From an uncultured Clostridia bacterium (GTDB lineage: Bacteria > Bacillota > Clostridia > TANB77 > CAG-508): 56,638 nt of DNA. Below the pieces are notes generated by a model that ran no database searches, had not been told where the DNA came from, and worked only from the letters and a program-made list of their open reading frames with translations. This document shows positions 35,422 to 44,104 of this stretch, piece after piece; within the stretch, counting starts at the first letter, position 1; the number at the start of each line of letters is the position of its first letter. Where the stretch lies: assembly GCA_944386685.1 (NCBI GenBank), contig CALXCA010000011.1, positions 1-56,638 of the forward strand, in the 5' to 3' direction. A program made the position numbers and the translations under genes.

Positions 35422-35491
35422 TAGTTTTTCAAAGATTTGTAAAATTTTCGTTAGTTTTAGAGAGAAATTTTCTACTGAATTATAATGATTT

Positions 35492-35851
35492 TCATATTAC
35501 TTGTTTAATATGATTAATTTTACATTTACCATTCATTAAAAATATTTCAATAACATCAAACCTTATTATATGCCTACAATAATTATTATGTGTTAAAAAA
35601 ATTGCAGCACTATGTTTCATATGTTTCTTTTTAATATTATTAACAGCTTCACTTGGCTGTCCATAATTCATGCTTGTTCTAGTTTTTACTTCAATAAATA
35701 CCAAGTTTTCATTTTTTATAGCTATAATATCTATTTCTCCACTTATTGTATAATAATTTGTACTTATTATTTTATATCCACTCTTTTTTAAATATGTTTG
35801 AGCTATTTTTTCTCCTATTGTTCCAATTTTTTTCTTGTTTATTTGTATCAT
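35492..35851 (-). CDS. YraN family protein (UPF0102)
   Basis: A 119-residue nuclease-like protein of the YraN family. The conserved G-E-I-D-I-I-A (about 38-44) and V-F-I-E-V-K-T-R motif resembles a PD-(D/E)XK core, although no nuclease activity is established. It forms a minus-strand cluster with dprA and comM, a common association in Firmicutes. An AAAGGG SD lies 12 bases upstream of the ATG, and a perfect 14-bp palindrome ATAGAAATTTCTAT sits between them. Confidence 0.92.
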   Translation of the reverse strand: MIQINKKKIGTIGEKIAQTYLKKSGYKIISTNYYTISGEIDIIAIKNENLVFIEVKTRTSMNYGQPSEAVNNIKKKHMKHSAAIFLTHNNYCRHIIRFDVIEIFLMNGKCKINHIKQVI

Positions 35852-35997
35852 AGAAATTTCTATCCCTTTCTTAATTTAATTTAAAACATCTTTTAATTTT
35901 TATTTTGTTTTCTTCCAGTTTGAATTTTCGACTGTAAGAAAAAAATCTCAAACTAATTATTATTATTATTAAATTTATATTTAATTTGTTAAATGTT

Positions 35998-36879
35998 TTA
36001 TTTTTCTTTGATCTTAAACCTTTGTCCTGGTAATTCTTCTACTAAATCTTCCATTTGTAATAAAAGCAATTTGTAACTTGTTTCTTGTATAGATATTTTA
36101 CATTTTCTTGATATCTGATTAATATCCAGTTCTTCATTTTTTAAACATTTATATATTTGTTTTAGTTCTTGAGGAATTATTACGGTTTCCTCTTTTTTTA
36201 TTAGATTTTTCCTCTTCCTTTTAAATTTTATATTGTCAAAGTAATTTAAAATATCTTCAACATTTGTTACTAAATTTGCTCCACTTTTTATAAGTTTGTT
36301 TGTTATAAAACCTTTTTTATTTTCTATACTACTTGGAATACAAAATACTGGTTTATTTAATTCTTGAGTAATTTTTGCTGTAACACTTGTGCCACTTCTA
36401 TAACCTCCTTCTACAACAAGTGTTCCCATCCCTAATCCTGCAACAATTCTATTCCTTTCTAAAAACTTTTTAGAGTCAGCTTCTATATTATCATCATATT
36501 CTGTAATTAATAATCCTCCATCTTTTATTATTTTTTTAGCTAATTCTATATTTTGTTTTGGATAAATATTATTTAATCCACAAGGTAGTACAGCTATTGT
36601 TTTTCCAGAATATTTTAAACATGTTTTATGTGCTATACTATCAATTCCAATAGCTAGTCCACTAATTATTATTAAATTATATTCTGTTAAATTTTTTGTA
36701 AATTCTATACACATTTTTTCACCATATTGTGTATTACTTCTAGAACCTACTATGGAAATTCCTTTTTTATTTAGAAGTTTAATATTCCCACATGTATATA
36801 ATCTTGATGGCGGATTTTTTAATTCTCTTAGTTTTTCTGGATATATTATATCTGCATATTCTATTAATTTTCTTTGCAT
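35998..36879 (-). CDS. dprA: DprA (DNA-processing protein)
   Basis: A 293-residue Rossmann-like protein that loads RecA onto incoming single-stranded DNA in transformation. Key motifs: G-S-R (45-47) and S-G-L-A-I-G-I-D (73-80), followed by the G-G-Y-R-S-G-T motif. A C-terminal winged-helix-like region (about 225-290) is present, but the N-terminal SAM domain of longer DprA proteins is missing; the ORF starts close to the Rossmann fold. comM is 12 bp upstream. Confidence 0.93.
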   Translation of the reverse strand: MQRKLIEYADIIYPEKLRELKNPPSRLYTCGNIKLLNKKGISIVGSRSNTQYGEKMCIEFTKNLTEYNLIIISGLAIGIDSIAHKTCLKYSGKTIAVLPCGLNNIYPKQNIELAKKIIKDGGLLITEYDDNIEADSKKFLERNRIVAGLGMGTLVVEGGYRSGTSVTAKITQELNKPVFCIPSSIENKKGFITNKLIKSGANLVTNVEDILNYFDNIKFKRKRKNLIKKEETVIIPQELKQIYKCLKNEELDINQISRKCKISIQETSYKLLLLQMEDLVEELPGQRFKIKEK

Positions 36880-36891
36880 TTTTTCTTCCTT

Positions 36892-38421
36892 TTATATATT
36901 TAAAAATTTGTCTAAACTCCTATATTGTATTGCTTCTGCAATATGTTTTACTTTAATATTTTTAGAGTTATCTAAGTCTGCTATAGTTCTTGCAACTTTT
37001 AATATTTTTTCATATCCTCTAACACTTAATTTTAATTTGTTAAATGCTTCATTTAACAAATTTGTACTTTTATCGTCTAATTTACAAAAATCATAAATTA
37101 ATTTTGTAGATAATTCTGAATTTGTATAAAATCCAAATTTTTTATATCTATCTAATTGAATTTTTCTCGCATTATTTACTCTTATTTTTATTTCTTTTGA
37201 AGTTTCCGATTTTGTTTTTGAGTTTATTTTCTCTATTTTAGGTCTTTTTACTTCTATTAAGATGTCTATTCTATCTATTAATGGTCCACTTATTTTTTTT
37301 AAATATCTATGTATTTCAACTTCTGTACACTTACAAGATTTTTCTGAATCTCCATAATATCCACATGGACATGGATTCATACTTGCTACAAACATAAAAT
37401 TGCATGGAAATTTATAATTTCCACTTAATCTGTTTATAGTTATTTCTTTTTCTTCCAATGGTTCTCTTAGGGCTTCTAATACTGCTTTATTAAATTCTGT
37501 AAGTTCATCAAGAAATAATACACCATTATGTGCCAGACTAATCTCACCAGGAATAGGAATTTTGCCTCCACCAACAATTGTAGCTATTGGAACAGTATGG
37601 TGTGGTGTTCTAAAAGGTATTTTACTTACAAGTCCATCTTGTTTTAACTCACCAGAAATGCTGTGTATTTTTGTGACTTCCATTATTTCATTTAATGATA
37701 AATCTGGTAATATCGTTAATAACCTTTTAGCTAACATTGTTTTCCCTGAACCTGGACTTCCAATCATTAAACAATTATGTCCTCCTGCAGCTACTATTTC
37801 TAGAGCTCTTTTTGCTTGTTCTTGCCCTTTAACTTCTGAAAAATCCATTTTATATTCATTTTTATATTCAAAATCTTTAAAAGCAACTCTTGGTATCTCT
37901 ATTTCATTTACTAAAAATTGTATTGTTTCATAAATTGTAGAAACAGGTATAATTTCCAAATCTTTTATAATAGCAACTTCATTTGCGTTTGTTTTAGGAA
38001 GAATTACTCTTTTTATTCCCAATTGCTTAGCTTCCATACACATTGCTAATGCTCCATTTATTCTATTTAATTTACCATCTAATGACAGTTCACCTATAAA
38101 AATAGTTTTTTCAAACATTGCAACATCAATTTGTGAAATATTTCCTATTGCCATTAACAGGCCTATTGCCATCGGAAAATCAAAACAACTTCCTTCTTTT
38201 CTAATATTAGCTGGTGCTAAATTTATTAAAATTTTTTTACTCGGAAATTCAAATCCAGAATTTTTTATTGCTGATTCTATTCTTTTTTTGGCTTCCTTTA
38301 CACTAGTATCTGGTAACCCTACAATTTCAAACTCCGGAATCCCGTTACTTATATCAACTTGAATTTCTATTAAACTTCCTTCTAAACCTATTAGTGATAC
38401 AGACTTTACTTTTGATAACAT
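36892..38421 (-). CDS. comM: ComM-like Mg-chelatase ATPase (YifB family)
   Basis: A 509-residue AAA+ protein. A Lon-like N-terminal domain (about 1-170) is followed by the ATPase with Walker A G-S-P-G-S-G-K-T (around 218-225), Walker B L-F-L-D-E-L-T-E, and M-N-P-C-P-C-G-Y. The C-terminal Mg-chelatase-like domain contains S-V-R-G-Y-E-K. Homologues promote branch migration during transformation. First gene of comM-dprA-yraN. Confidence 0.95.
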   Translation of the reverse strand: MLSKVKSVSLIGLEGSLIEIQVDISNGIPEFEIVGLPDTSVKEAKKRIESAIKNSGFEFPSKKILINLAPANIRKEGSCFDFPMAIGLLMAIGNISQIDVAMFEKTIFIGELSLDGKLNRINGALAMCMEAKQLGIKRVILPKTNANEVAIIKDLEIIPVSTIYETIQFLVNEIEIPRVAFKDFEYKNEYKMDFSEVKGQEQAKRALEIVAAGGHNCLMIGSPGSGKTMLAKRLLTILPDLSLNEIMEVTKIHSISGELKQDGLVSKIPFRTPHHTVPIATIVGGGKIPIPGEISLAHNGVLFLDELTEFNKAVLEALREPLEEKEITINRLSGNYKFPCNFMFVASMNPCPCGYYGDSEKSCKCTEVEIHRYLKKISGPLIDRIDILIEVKRPKIEKINSKTKSETSKEIKIRVNNARKIQLDRYKKFGFYTNSELSTKLIYDFCKLDDKSTNLLNEAFNKLKLSVRGYEKILKVARTIADLDNSKNIKVKHIAEAIQYRSLDKFLNI

Positions 38422-38608
38422 ATTAACCTTCCTTTTTATTATTTTTGTTTATATTTAAATTTTTATCTGTAAAAAGCTTAAATTTACTATCTATAAATGA
38501 TATAATCATTTTAAAATTTTCAAAATATAGATTGTAACTTTTTATTTTCTTGTTGCTTTTTTTCTCTATTTATTATAAAATTATTTAAAACAAAAGAGTG
38601 GTGATATT

Positions 38609-40465
38609 ATGAAAAAGAAAAAAACAGTTAGAAAAAATAATATAAATGTTCAAAACACAATTTCTTCTTTAAAATTAAAAATTTTTTTTATTGTAATTTT
38701 GCTTTTAATGGTAATAATGATAGGGCGATTAGCATTTTTACAAATTATAGATGGTGCTCATTTAAAAACTTTAGCTACATCTCAACAAACTTTAACAGAA
38801 ACAATTTCGGCTAAAAGGGGCTCTATATATGATGTAAATGGTCAAACACTTGCTATGAGTTATGAAACAGATAAAATATATATAGATCCAGAAAATATAA
38901 AACAAGAAAATAGAGAAGAAGTTGCAAAAAATGTATCTGAAATACTTAATTTAGATTACCAAGAATTACTAAATAAAATAAATTCTAGTACACGTCAATT
39001 TACTGTTGCAACAGATGTTGAGCAAGATAAAGTAGATAAATTAAACGCTTGGAAAAGCGAAGTAAAATATACTACAGGCTTAAGTTTTGAAGAAACTTCT
39101 TCTAGAAATTATCCATATGGTACTGTTGCTTCTACTATAATTGGCTTTACAGGTGCAGATAATAAAGGCTCTTATGGAATAGAACTTTCTTGGGACTCTT
39201 TTTTAAGTGGAACTGCTGGAAAATCTGTTAGTTTAAAAGATGCTTCTCAATCTGAAATAGTAAATTCCGAAAAAAGTTATATTGCTGCAGAAAACGGTTA
39301 TGACATTACACTTACAATTGATGTTAATATTCAGCAAATTGTTGAAAAATACCTTGCCCAAGCTGTTGACGAATATGAATGTGATAGTGGTATAACTATT
39401 GCAATGAATCCTTCTAATGGAAAAATATATGCTATGGCTGATTATCCAAATTATGATTGTAATAATCATAATACACCAAATAGTAAACTTGCTGAAAATT
39501 GGGATTTGCTTACAAGTGAAGAAAAGTCAAATTCTTTATTTAGAATGTGGACACCAAAAGCAGTAAATGACACTTATGAACCAGGTTCGGTATTTAAGTT
39601 AATTACATCATCTATTGCACTTGAAGAAAATATTACAGATACAGATTCTAAAATATACTCTTGTAATGGATATTATTATATTAAGGGTGAAGATAGACCA
39701 ATTAAATGTTGGAAATGGTATCAACCACATGGCTTACAATCTTTAACTATGGCACTAGAAAATTCATGTAATCCATTCTTTATGGATTTAGGTCTAAAAA
39801 TAGGTGCAGAACGTTCTTATAAATATTATGAAGCTTTCGGCTTATTTGATAAAACTGGAATATCTCTTTCTGGAGAAGCAATTGGAAGTTTTTATGACTT
39901 AAATACAATAAATGAACATGAGCTTGCTACAATGTCTTTTGGAGAGCGTTTTACTATTACACCAATACAAATGATTACAGCGATTTCAGCAATTGCAAAT
40001 GATGGTGTTTTAGTTCAACCTCAATTAGTAGATAAAATTACAAATACAGATACTGGAGAAGTTACAGAATTTGAAACAAAAGTTGTTAGACAAGTTATTT
40101 CTAAATCCACTGCTGATAAAGTTACTTCTATGATGGAAAAAGTTGCTACAGAAGGTACTGGAAAAACAGTTATGCAATATGTACAAGGTTATTCAATAGG
40201 TGGCAAAACAGGTACTTCTGAACCAAGAGCTAATACTGATGAGGGATATACAGCTTCTTATGTTGCAATATCTCCTGTTGAAAATACAGAAATTGTTTTA
40301 CTAGTTATTTTAGAGAATCCTCAAGGTAGATTACACAATGGTGGACAAATTGCAGCTCCTACAGCAGGAAAAATGCTTTCTGAAATATTACCAATTCTTG
40401 GAGTAGAATCTGGAAATCAACCAGTTGAAATAGATACAAATATTTCTGAGGATGAATTATATTAA
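38609..40465 (+). CDS. Class B penicillin-binding protein (FtsI/SpoVD type)
   Basis: A 618-residue transpeptidase with a cytoplasmic N-terminus, one membrane helix (about 26-46), a dimerisation domain and the catalytic domain. Active-site motifs: S327-V-F-K, S386-C-N and K533-T-G-T. No PASTA domains are present at the C-terminus, so it is closer in length to FtsI than to SpoVD with PASTA. Cell-division or spore-cortex role cannot be separated from sequence. It is transcribed alone, divergently from comM, with GTGGTGAT as SD, and ends in a terminator. Confidence 0.9.
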   Translation: MKKKKTVRKNNINVQNTISSLKLKIFFIVILLLMVIMIGRLAFLQIIDGAHLKTLATSQQTLTETISAKRGSIYDVNGQTLAMSYETDKIYIDPENIKQENREEVAKNVSEILNLDYQELLNKINSSTRQFTVATDVEQDKVDKLNAWKSEVKYTTGLSFEETSSRNYPYGTVASTIIGFTGADNKGSYGIELSWDSFLSGTAGKSVSLKDASQSEIVNSEKSYIAAENGYDITLTIDVNIQQIVEKYLAQAVDEYECDSGITIAMNPSNGKIYAMADYPNYDCNNHNTPNSKLAENWDLLTSEEKSNSLFRMWTPKAVNDTYEPGSVFKLITSSIALEENITDTDSKIYSCNGYYYIKGEDRPIKCWKWYQPHGLQSLTMALENSCNPFFMDLGLKIGAERSYKYYEAFGLFDKTGISLSGEAIGSFYDLNTINEHELATMSFGERFTITPIQMITAISAIANDGVLVQPQLVDKITNTDTGEVTEFETKVVRQVISKSTADKVTSMMEKVATEGTGKTVMQYVQGYSIGGKTGTSEPRANTDEGYTASYVAISPVENTEIVLLVILENPQGRLHNGGQIAAPTAGKMLSEILPILGVESGNQPVEIDTNISEDELY

Positions 40466-40485
40466 TTTTTTATAATTTATATTTG

Positions 40486-40517
40486 CACAGAATTTTATTA
40501 TTAAGTAAAATTCTGTG
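40486..40517 (+). terminator. Terminator after the class B PBP gene
   Basis: A 12-bp perfect stem CACAGAATTTTA/TAAAATTCTGTG (40486-40497 and 40506-40517), 8-nt loop, followed by T-rich sequence. Placed 20 bp after the PBP stop. Confidence 0.8.
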
Positions 40518-40669
40518 TATTTTGTTTAAATACACACTCTTTATATACATTTTTATAATATAGATTATCTTATTTTTTATATAGATACTCTATTTGGTTA
40601 ATTTTTCTTATATATTTCTTTGCTAAAATTAATTTAAATTTTTTTATTTAAATTAAGAAAGTATTATGG

Positions 40670-41221
40670 CTATGTTTTTTCAACACTCCCTACAAGTAAA
40701 ACATACTCTTCTAGTCCATTAAAACATTCTAAAATTTCTTTATATTTTTGTATTTTTCCATTTTCTATAATAAACCTATTTACATCTATAAAATCAACCT
40801 CTGTTCCTTTTGGTATTATATCTAATTTATTATTTTCAATTTTTAAAAATACACTTTGATAAAAATTTTTTCTAGTTAATTCTGATATAATTACTTTACT
40901 TAAAAATAGTTCTTCTTTTTTTTCTAAACTTTTCTTGCTTAGCTCTTCTTCATATATTAAAGACCAATAGCAAAAAATTGATTCTTTAATTCTAGAATTT
41001 TTTACAATTTTAAAATACATTTCGTTTTCTGTTTTATTTTCTAATAATGTCTTTGTTTTTATTACATTAAATTCATATTCAGACATACTATTTAACTTTA
41101 AAACATTTTCATAAGTTATTTTCTTTATCTTGGTATTAATTATTTCGTTTAATATATCTTTCATTAGTTCACTATTATTTCTAATTAAATCTTTTAATTT
41201 TTTTACTTTATCTTCTTCTAT
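40670..41221 (-). CDS. Unrecognised cytoplasmic protein with an apparent ATA start
   Basis: From an ATG at 41164 the ORF encodes 164 residues, rich in Lys/Glu/Ile, with no membrane segment and no recognised domain. That ATG lacks an SD. The frame stays open upstream to an ATA at 41219-41221, which lies eight bases after a good AGGAGTGAT SD; the extra 19 codons encode a coherent helix-like stretch, and the next upstream in-frame codon is TAA. No ATG, GTG or TTG exists between. A consensus promoter (41330-41358) lies 100 bp upstream. I therefore extend the gene to 41221, with the start codon as a point to check. Confidence 0.55.
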   Translation of the reverse strand: MEEDKVKKLKDLIRNNSELMKDILNEIINTKIKKITYENVLKLNSMSEYEFNVIKTKTLLENKTENEMYFKIVKNSRIKESIFCYWSLIYEEELSKKSLEKKEELFLSKVIISELTRKNFYQSVFLKIENNKLDIIPKGTEVDFIDVNRFIIENGKIQKYKEILECFNGLEEYVLLVGSVEKT

Positions 41222-41329
41222 TTATATCACTCCTTTTTATTATATATTTTTACAAAAAAACTAGAAATTTTAGAAAAAAAACTTTTGAATAAAAATTTTT
41301 GAAAAAAATGAATTTTTCTTAATAATTTT

Positions 41330-41358
41330 AGTATAGTTTCTTTTTTTACATTTGTCAA
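41330..41358 (-). promoter_or_regulatory. Consensus promoter for the ATA-start gene
   Basis: TTGACA (41353-41358), 17-bp spacer and TATACT (41330-41335) on the minus strand. The transcript would start near 41323, leaving about 100 nt of leader before the proposed start. Confidence 0.75.
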
Positions 41359-41399
41359 CGTTTTTTTATTATTTTTTTACACTTTTCATCGACAAAAAT

Positions 41400-42245
41400 C
41401 TACATTTTATTTATTTTATCTAAATTTTTAATTGTTGTATTATAGCCAAATTCATAGCATTTATCCATCTTCCTTATATCTAAAAGTCCTGTCCTATCTG
41501 TTGGAACTGTTAAGACAAAGTCACTTATTTCTAATGATTTTTCGGATAGTTTATTTCCAGCAATGTCAAGAGTTTTCATTACAAAATCCATTAAATCATA
41601 ATTTTTTTCTACTGGGTCGGCAAAAAAATTTACAGACATAATTTTACCATCATAAACTTTTTTTAATTCTTGTACAGGTAAATTATCTAGTACTCCTCCA
41701 TCCATAAATAAATGATTTTTAAATTCACATGGACAAAATACTGCTGGAAAACTGCTACTTGCTCTAACAGCTTTTCCTATTTCTATTTCTGTAATATAAC
41801 AATCATTTTTATCATTTCTAGATGCACAATTTGTAAAGATGTATTCTTTTGACTCTCCAATATCTACTGCTGATATAACTAATGGCATTTTTATGTCTCC
41901 AATATATTTATATCCTTTTTTTCTAGAAACTTCATTATAAATTTTTTCTAACATCATTCCATCATTTAACCCTGGAATTCCTATTTTTTTATTTTTAATA
42001 AATTTTGTTATTCCATTTATAATTGGTTTGCTTCTAATATTTATTATATCTTTTGCATATTTTTTGAATAACAAATAAATATAATTTGGGGTATATCCCA
42101 TTGCATATAAAGTAGCAACAATACTTCCTGCACTTGTTCCCGCAATTGCATCTATTTTTATATTATTATCCTCAAGAGCTTTTAAAACTCCTACATGTGC
42201 AATACCTCTAATTCCTCCACCAGCTAAAACAATTCCAATACCCAT
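41400..42245 (-). CDS. Patatin-like phospholipase (RssA-type)
   Basis: A 281-residue patatin-fold esterase. The oxyanion motif G-G-G-I-R-G (9-14), nucleophile S38 in G-T-S-A-G-S, and the dyad Asp D182 in D-G-G-V-L-D-N-L-P are all present, so it should be catalytically active on lipid or ester substrates. The ATG at 42245 follows a GTGGAGG SD; a GTG start at 42257 would include that SD. No secretion signal. Downstream of the WG-repeat gene on the same strand by 70 bp. Confidence 0.92.
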   Translation of the reverse strand: MGIGIVLAGGGIRGIAHVGVLKALEDNNIKIDAIAGTSAGSIVATLYAMGYTPNYIYLLFKKYAKDIINIRSKPIINGITKFIKNKKIGIPGLNDGMMLEKIYNEVSRKKGYKYIGDIKMPLVISAVDIGESKEYIFTNCASRNDKNDCYITEIEIGKAVRASSSFPAVFCPCEFKNHLFMDGGVLDNLPVQELKKVYDGKIMSVNFFADPVEKNYDLMDFVMKTLDIAGNKLSEKSLEISDFVLTVPTDRTGLLDIRKMDKCYEFGYNTTIKNLDKINKM

Positions 42246-42315
42246 AAATTCCTCCACAAAAAAATAGATAAATACTATATTATAGTTATTTACCTATTTT
42301 TTATTTTTAATCTAT

Positions 42316-43623
42316 TTATTGAATTTTATTTCCATCAAAGTCAAAGTCTACTTCTTCAGAATCATTGTAAATTCTAATTTTTCCATCTGATACTTCTGTT
42401 GTAGCATGTACCATTTCTAAAACATTTTCTAAATTTTTATTAAATATTGTTGTAGTATCTGTATCATTTTTTACACCTTGAAAAGCATTTGTTCCACTAA
42501 TTTGTTGAATTAAATCATATTCACAATTAATTATTAATTCGTTTTTATCATTAATAATTCCATATTTATTATTTTCTATTTTTATATAATATTGTGATGT
42601 TTCTGTTGATTCAATAATAGTTGTAAATGGTATATTTACTTCTTTTCCATTTTTATTATACACTTTTTGCTCTGTATCATTTTGTGCATATAGAAATACT
42701 CCCTGCACAATTAAAGAATTAAATTCTGGTTTTATTATTTCTGTGCCATTTTCATTAAAAGCTCCATATTTTCCTGTTCTTTCTACAATAAATACTTCTA
42801 ATTCGCTATCATAATTTATAGATTGATATTGTGTATCTATAACTTTTGTATTATTAATAAATACTCCAAATTGTCCATTTAATGAAGCAATTAAATATAT
42901 ATTATTTTTATTTTTAACATCTAATATTCTAGAAATTTGATTATAATTAATTTCTAATACTTTGTTATATTCATAATCATAATATCCATATCTATAGCCA
43001 TCACTTGTAATTTTACAAACAATATATCCAGATTTTCTATATTCATCTTCCTCAGTATAAAATTCATCTGATTGAATTGAATCAAATACATCTTTTATTA
43101 AATTTTTTCCATTTGTATCATATATCATATATTTATTATTTTCTTTAACAATAATCTCATTTTCTTTATATCCTAAACTATATATTTCATCATATTTGGC
43201 TTCTAAAATAATATTTCCAGTAATTGATAGTAAACCAAATTTTTCATTTTTTTGATATATTAAGGCATTTTTCTCATATACATTTTCTGAAATATTGCTT
43301 AACTTTATTAAATCAACATTATCATATTCTTCAAAAATTGTTTTATTATTTTTATCTAAAATTGTTTTTTGTTCTCCATTATAGCAAAAAAACACATCTC
43401 TATGCTCATTTGGTATAATTATCTTTTCATATTGTATTTGAACTATTATTTCATCATTTTGGTCTTTTACTCCATATTTCCCATTTTCTTCTATCAAACT
43501 ATATATAATTGATTTATCTTCAACTTCTTCATTTATTTTATCTTTATTAGGTAAATAAATAGATAAACCTAATATTAATATAATAAATAAAACAAACATT
43601 ATAATTCTTAATGTTTTCTTCAT
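42316..43623 (-). CDS. WG-repeat protein, membrane-anchored
   Basis: A 435-residue protein with an N-terminal membrane anchor (about 5-25). Repeats of about 45-50 residues end with the pattern Y-G-x-x-(4)-G-x-I-x-x-x-Y-D-x-I; examples are G-K-Y-G-V-K-D-Q-N-D, K-F-G-L-L-S-I-T-G-N, G-Q-F-G-V-F-I-N-N-T, G-K-Y-G-A-F-N-E-N-G and N-K-Y-G-I-I-N-D-K-N. At least five are visible. The tail is acidic. WG-repeat proteins are mostly of unknown function, thought to be extracytoplasmic binders. An AGAGAGGAGA SD precedes the ATG. Confidence 0.85.
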   Translation of the reverse strand: MKKTLRIIMFVLFIILILGLSIYLPNKDKINEEVEDKSIIYSLIEENGKYGVKDQNDEIIVQIQYEKIIIPNEHRDVFFCYNGEQKTILDKNNKTIFEEYDNVDLIKLSNISENVYEKNALIYQKNEKFGLLSITGNIILEAKYDEIYSLGYKENEIIVKENNKYMIYDTNGKNLIKDVFDSIQSDEFYTEEDEYRKSGYIVCKITSDGYRYGYYDYEYNKVLEINYNQISRILDVKNKNNIYLIASLNGQFGVFINNTKVIDTQYQSINYDSELEVFIVERTGKYGAFNENGTEIIKPEFNSLIVQGVFLYAQNDTEQKVYNKNGKEVNIPFTTIIESTETSQYYIKIENNKYGIINDKNELIINCEYDLIQQISGTNAFQGVKNDTDTTTIFNKNLENVLEMVHATTEVSDGKIRIYNDSEEVDFDFDGNKIQ

Positions 43624-43780
43624 TTATTGTCTCCTCTCTCATATTTTTTATCAAAGTCTCTATAATATAAAATTATTTTACTATTTTATTTTCCTTTTTT
43701 CAACACTTTTTACTAAACTTTCACATGAAAAGTTACTATATAATTATCTTAAATAAAATATAATATGGTTTAAAATTATT

Positions 43781-44012
43781 GTTACAGTTCAGTAGGAAAT
43801 TTTGATATATTAATAATAAATAAATTTTGAATACGATTGGATGAAATTTAGAATTTCTTAAATTAATTTTATGGAAAATGTTCGCGTCGAGCGCTAGCGA
43901 GGACTAAGTGAAAGGGTGCCATAAAATTATTTTAGAAATTCTTATATTTCCGTATTTAGTCGAAAAATTTATGCAATTATTAATATATCAAAATTTCCTA
44001 CTGAACTGTAAC
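43781..44012. mobile_element. MITE-like element with 37-bp terminal inverted repeats
   Basis: The ends GTTACAGTTCAG...CTGAACTGTAAC form perfect 37-bp terminal inverted repeats. Nested inside is a second inverted repeat (about 43850-43874 and 43918-43942, AATTTTATGG/CCATAAAATT). The centre, 43880-43915, is GC-rich with the palindrome CGCTAGCG. No ORF is present. Related shorter copies lie at 12215-12276 and 19219-19246. No target-site duplication could be confirmed. Small non-autonomous transposon is the best reading. Confidence 0.65.
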
Positions 44013-44051
44013 AAATTGTTTTTGTAATATTTTGTAAGTTCCTACAATATA

Positions 44052-44080
44052 TTGACTTTAATTTTCTTTATATATATAAT
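44052..44080 (+). promoter_or_regulatory. Promoter for the VanW-family gene
   Basis: TTGACT (44052-44057), 17-bp spacer, TATAAT (44075-44080). The start point would be near 44087, giving a leader of about 18 nt that contains the AAAGGA SD (44090-44095). Confidence 0.8.
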
Positions 44081-44104
44081 AATAAATAGAAAGGATTGAT
44101 ACAA

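Larger units (their letters stand above)
43624..44104. other. Gene-free region holding promoters and an inverted-repeat element
   Basis: Contains, left to right: a probable promoter for the WG-repeat gene, TTGAAA (43698-43703), 17 bp, TAAAAT (43675-43680), minus strand; an isolated CATGAAAAGT (43724-43733) matching the agrB operator repeat; the 232-bp inverted-repeat element; and the VanW promoter. No ORF supported. Confidence 0.6.

Noticed and set aside
40670..41164. Simple ATG start for the hypothetical gene
   Set aside because: No SD at that ATG, while a strong SD and coherent coding extend upstream to the ATA.
43861..43920. tRNA or small RNA in the GC-rich core of the repeat element
   Set aside because: No cloverleaf or known RNA motif; the symmetry is explained by nested inverted repeats.
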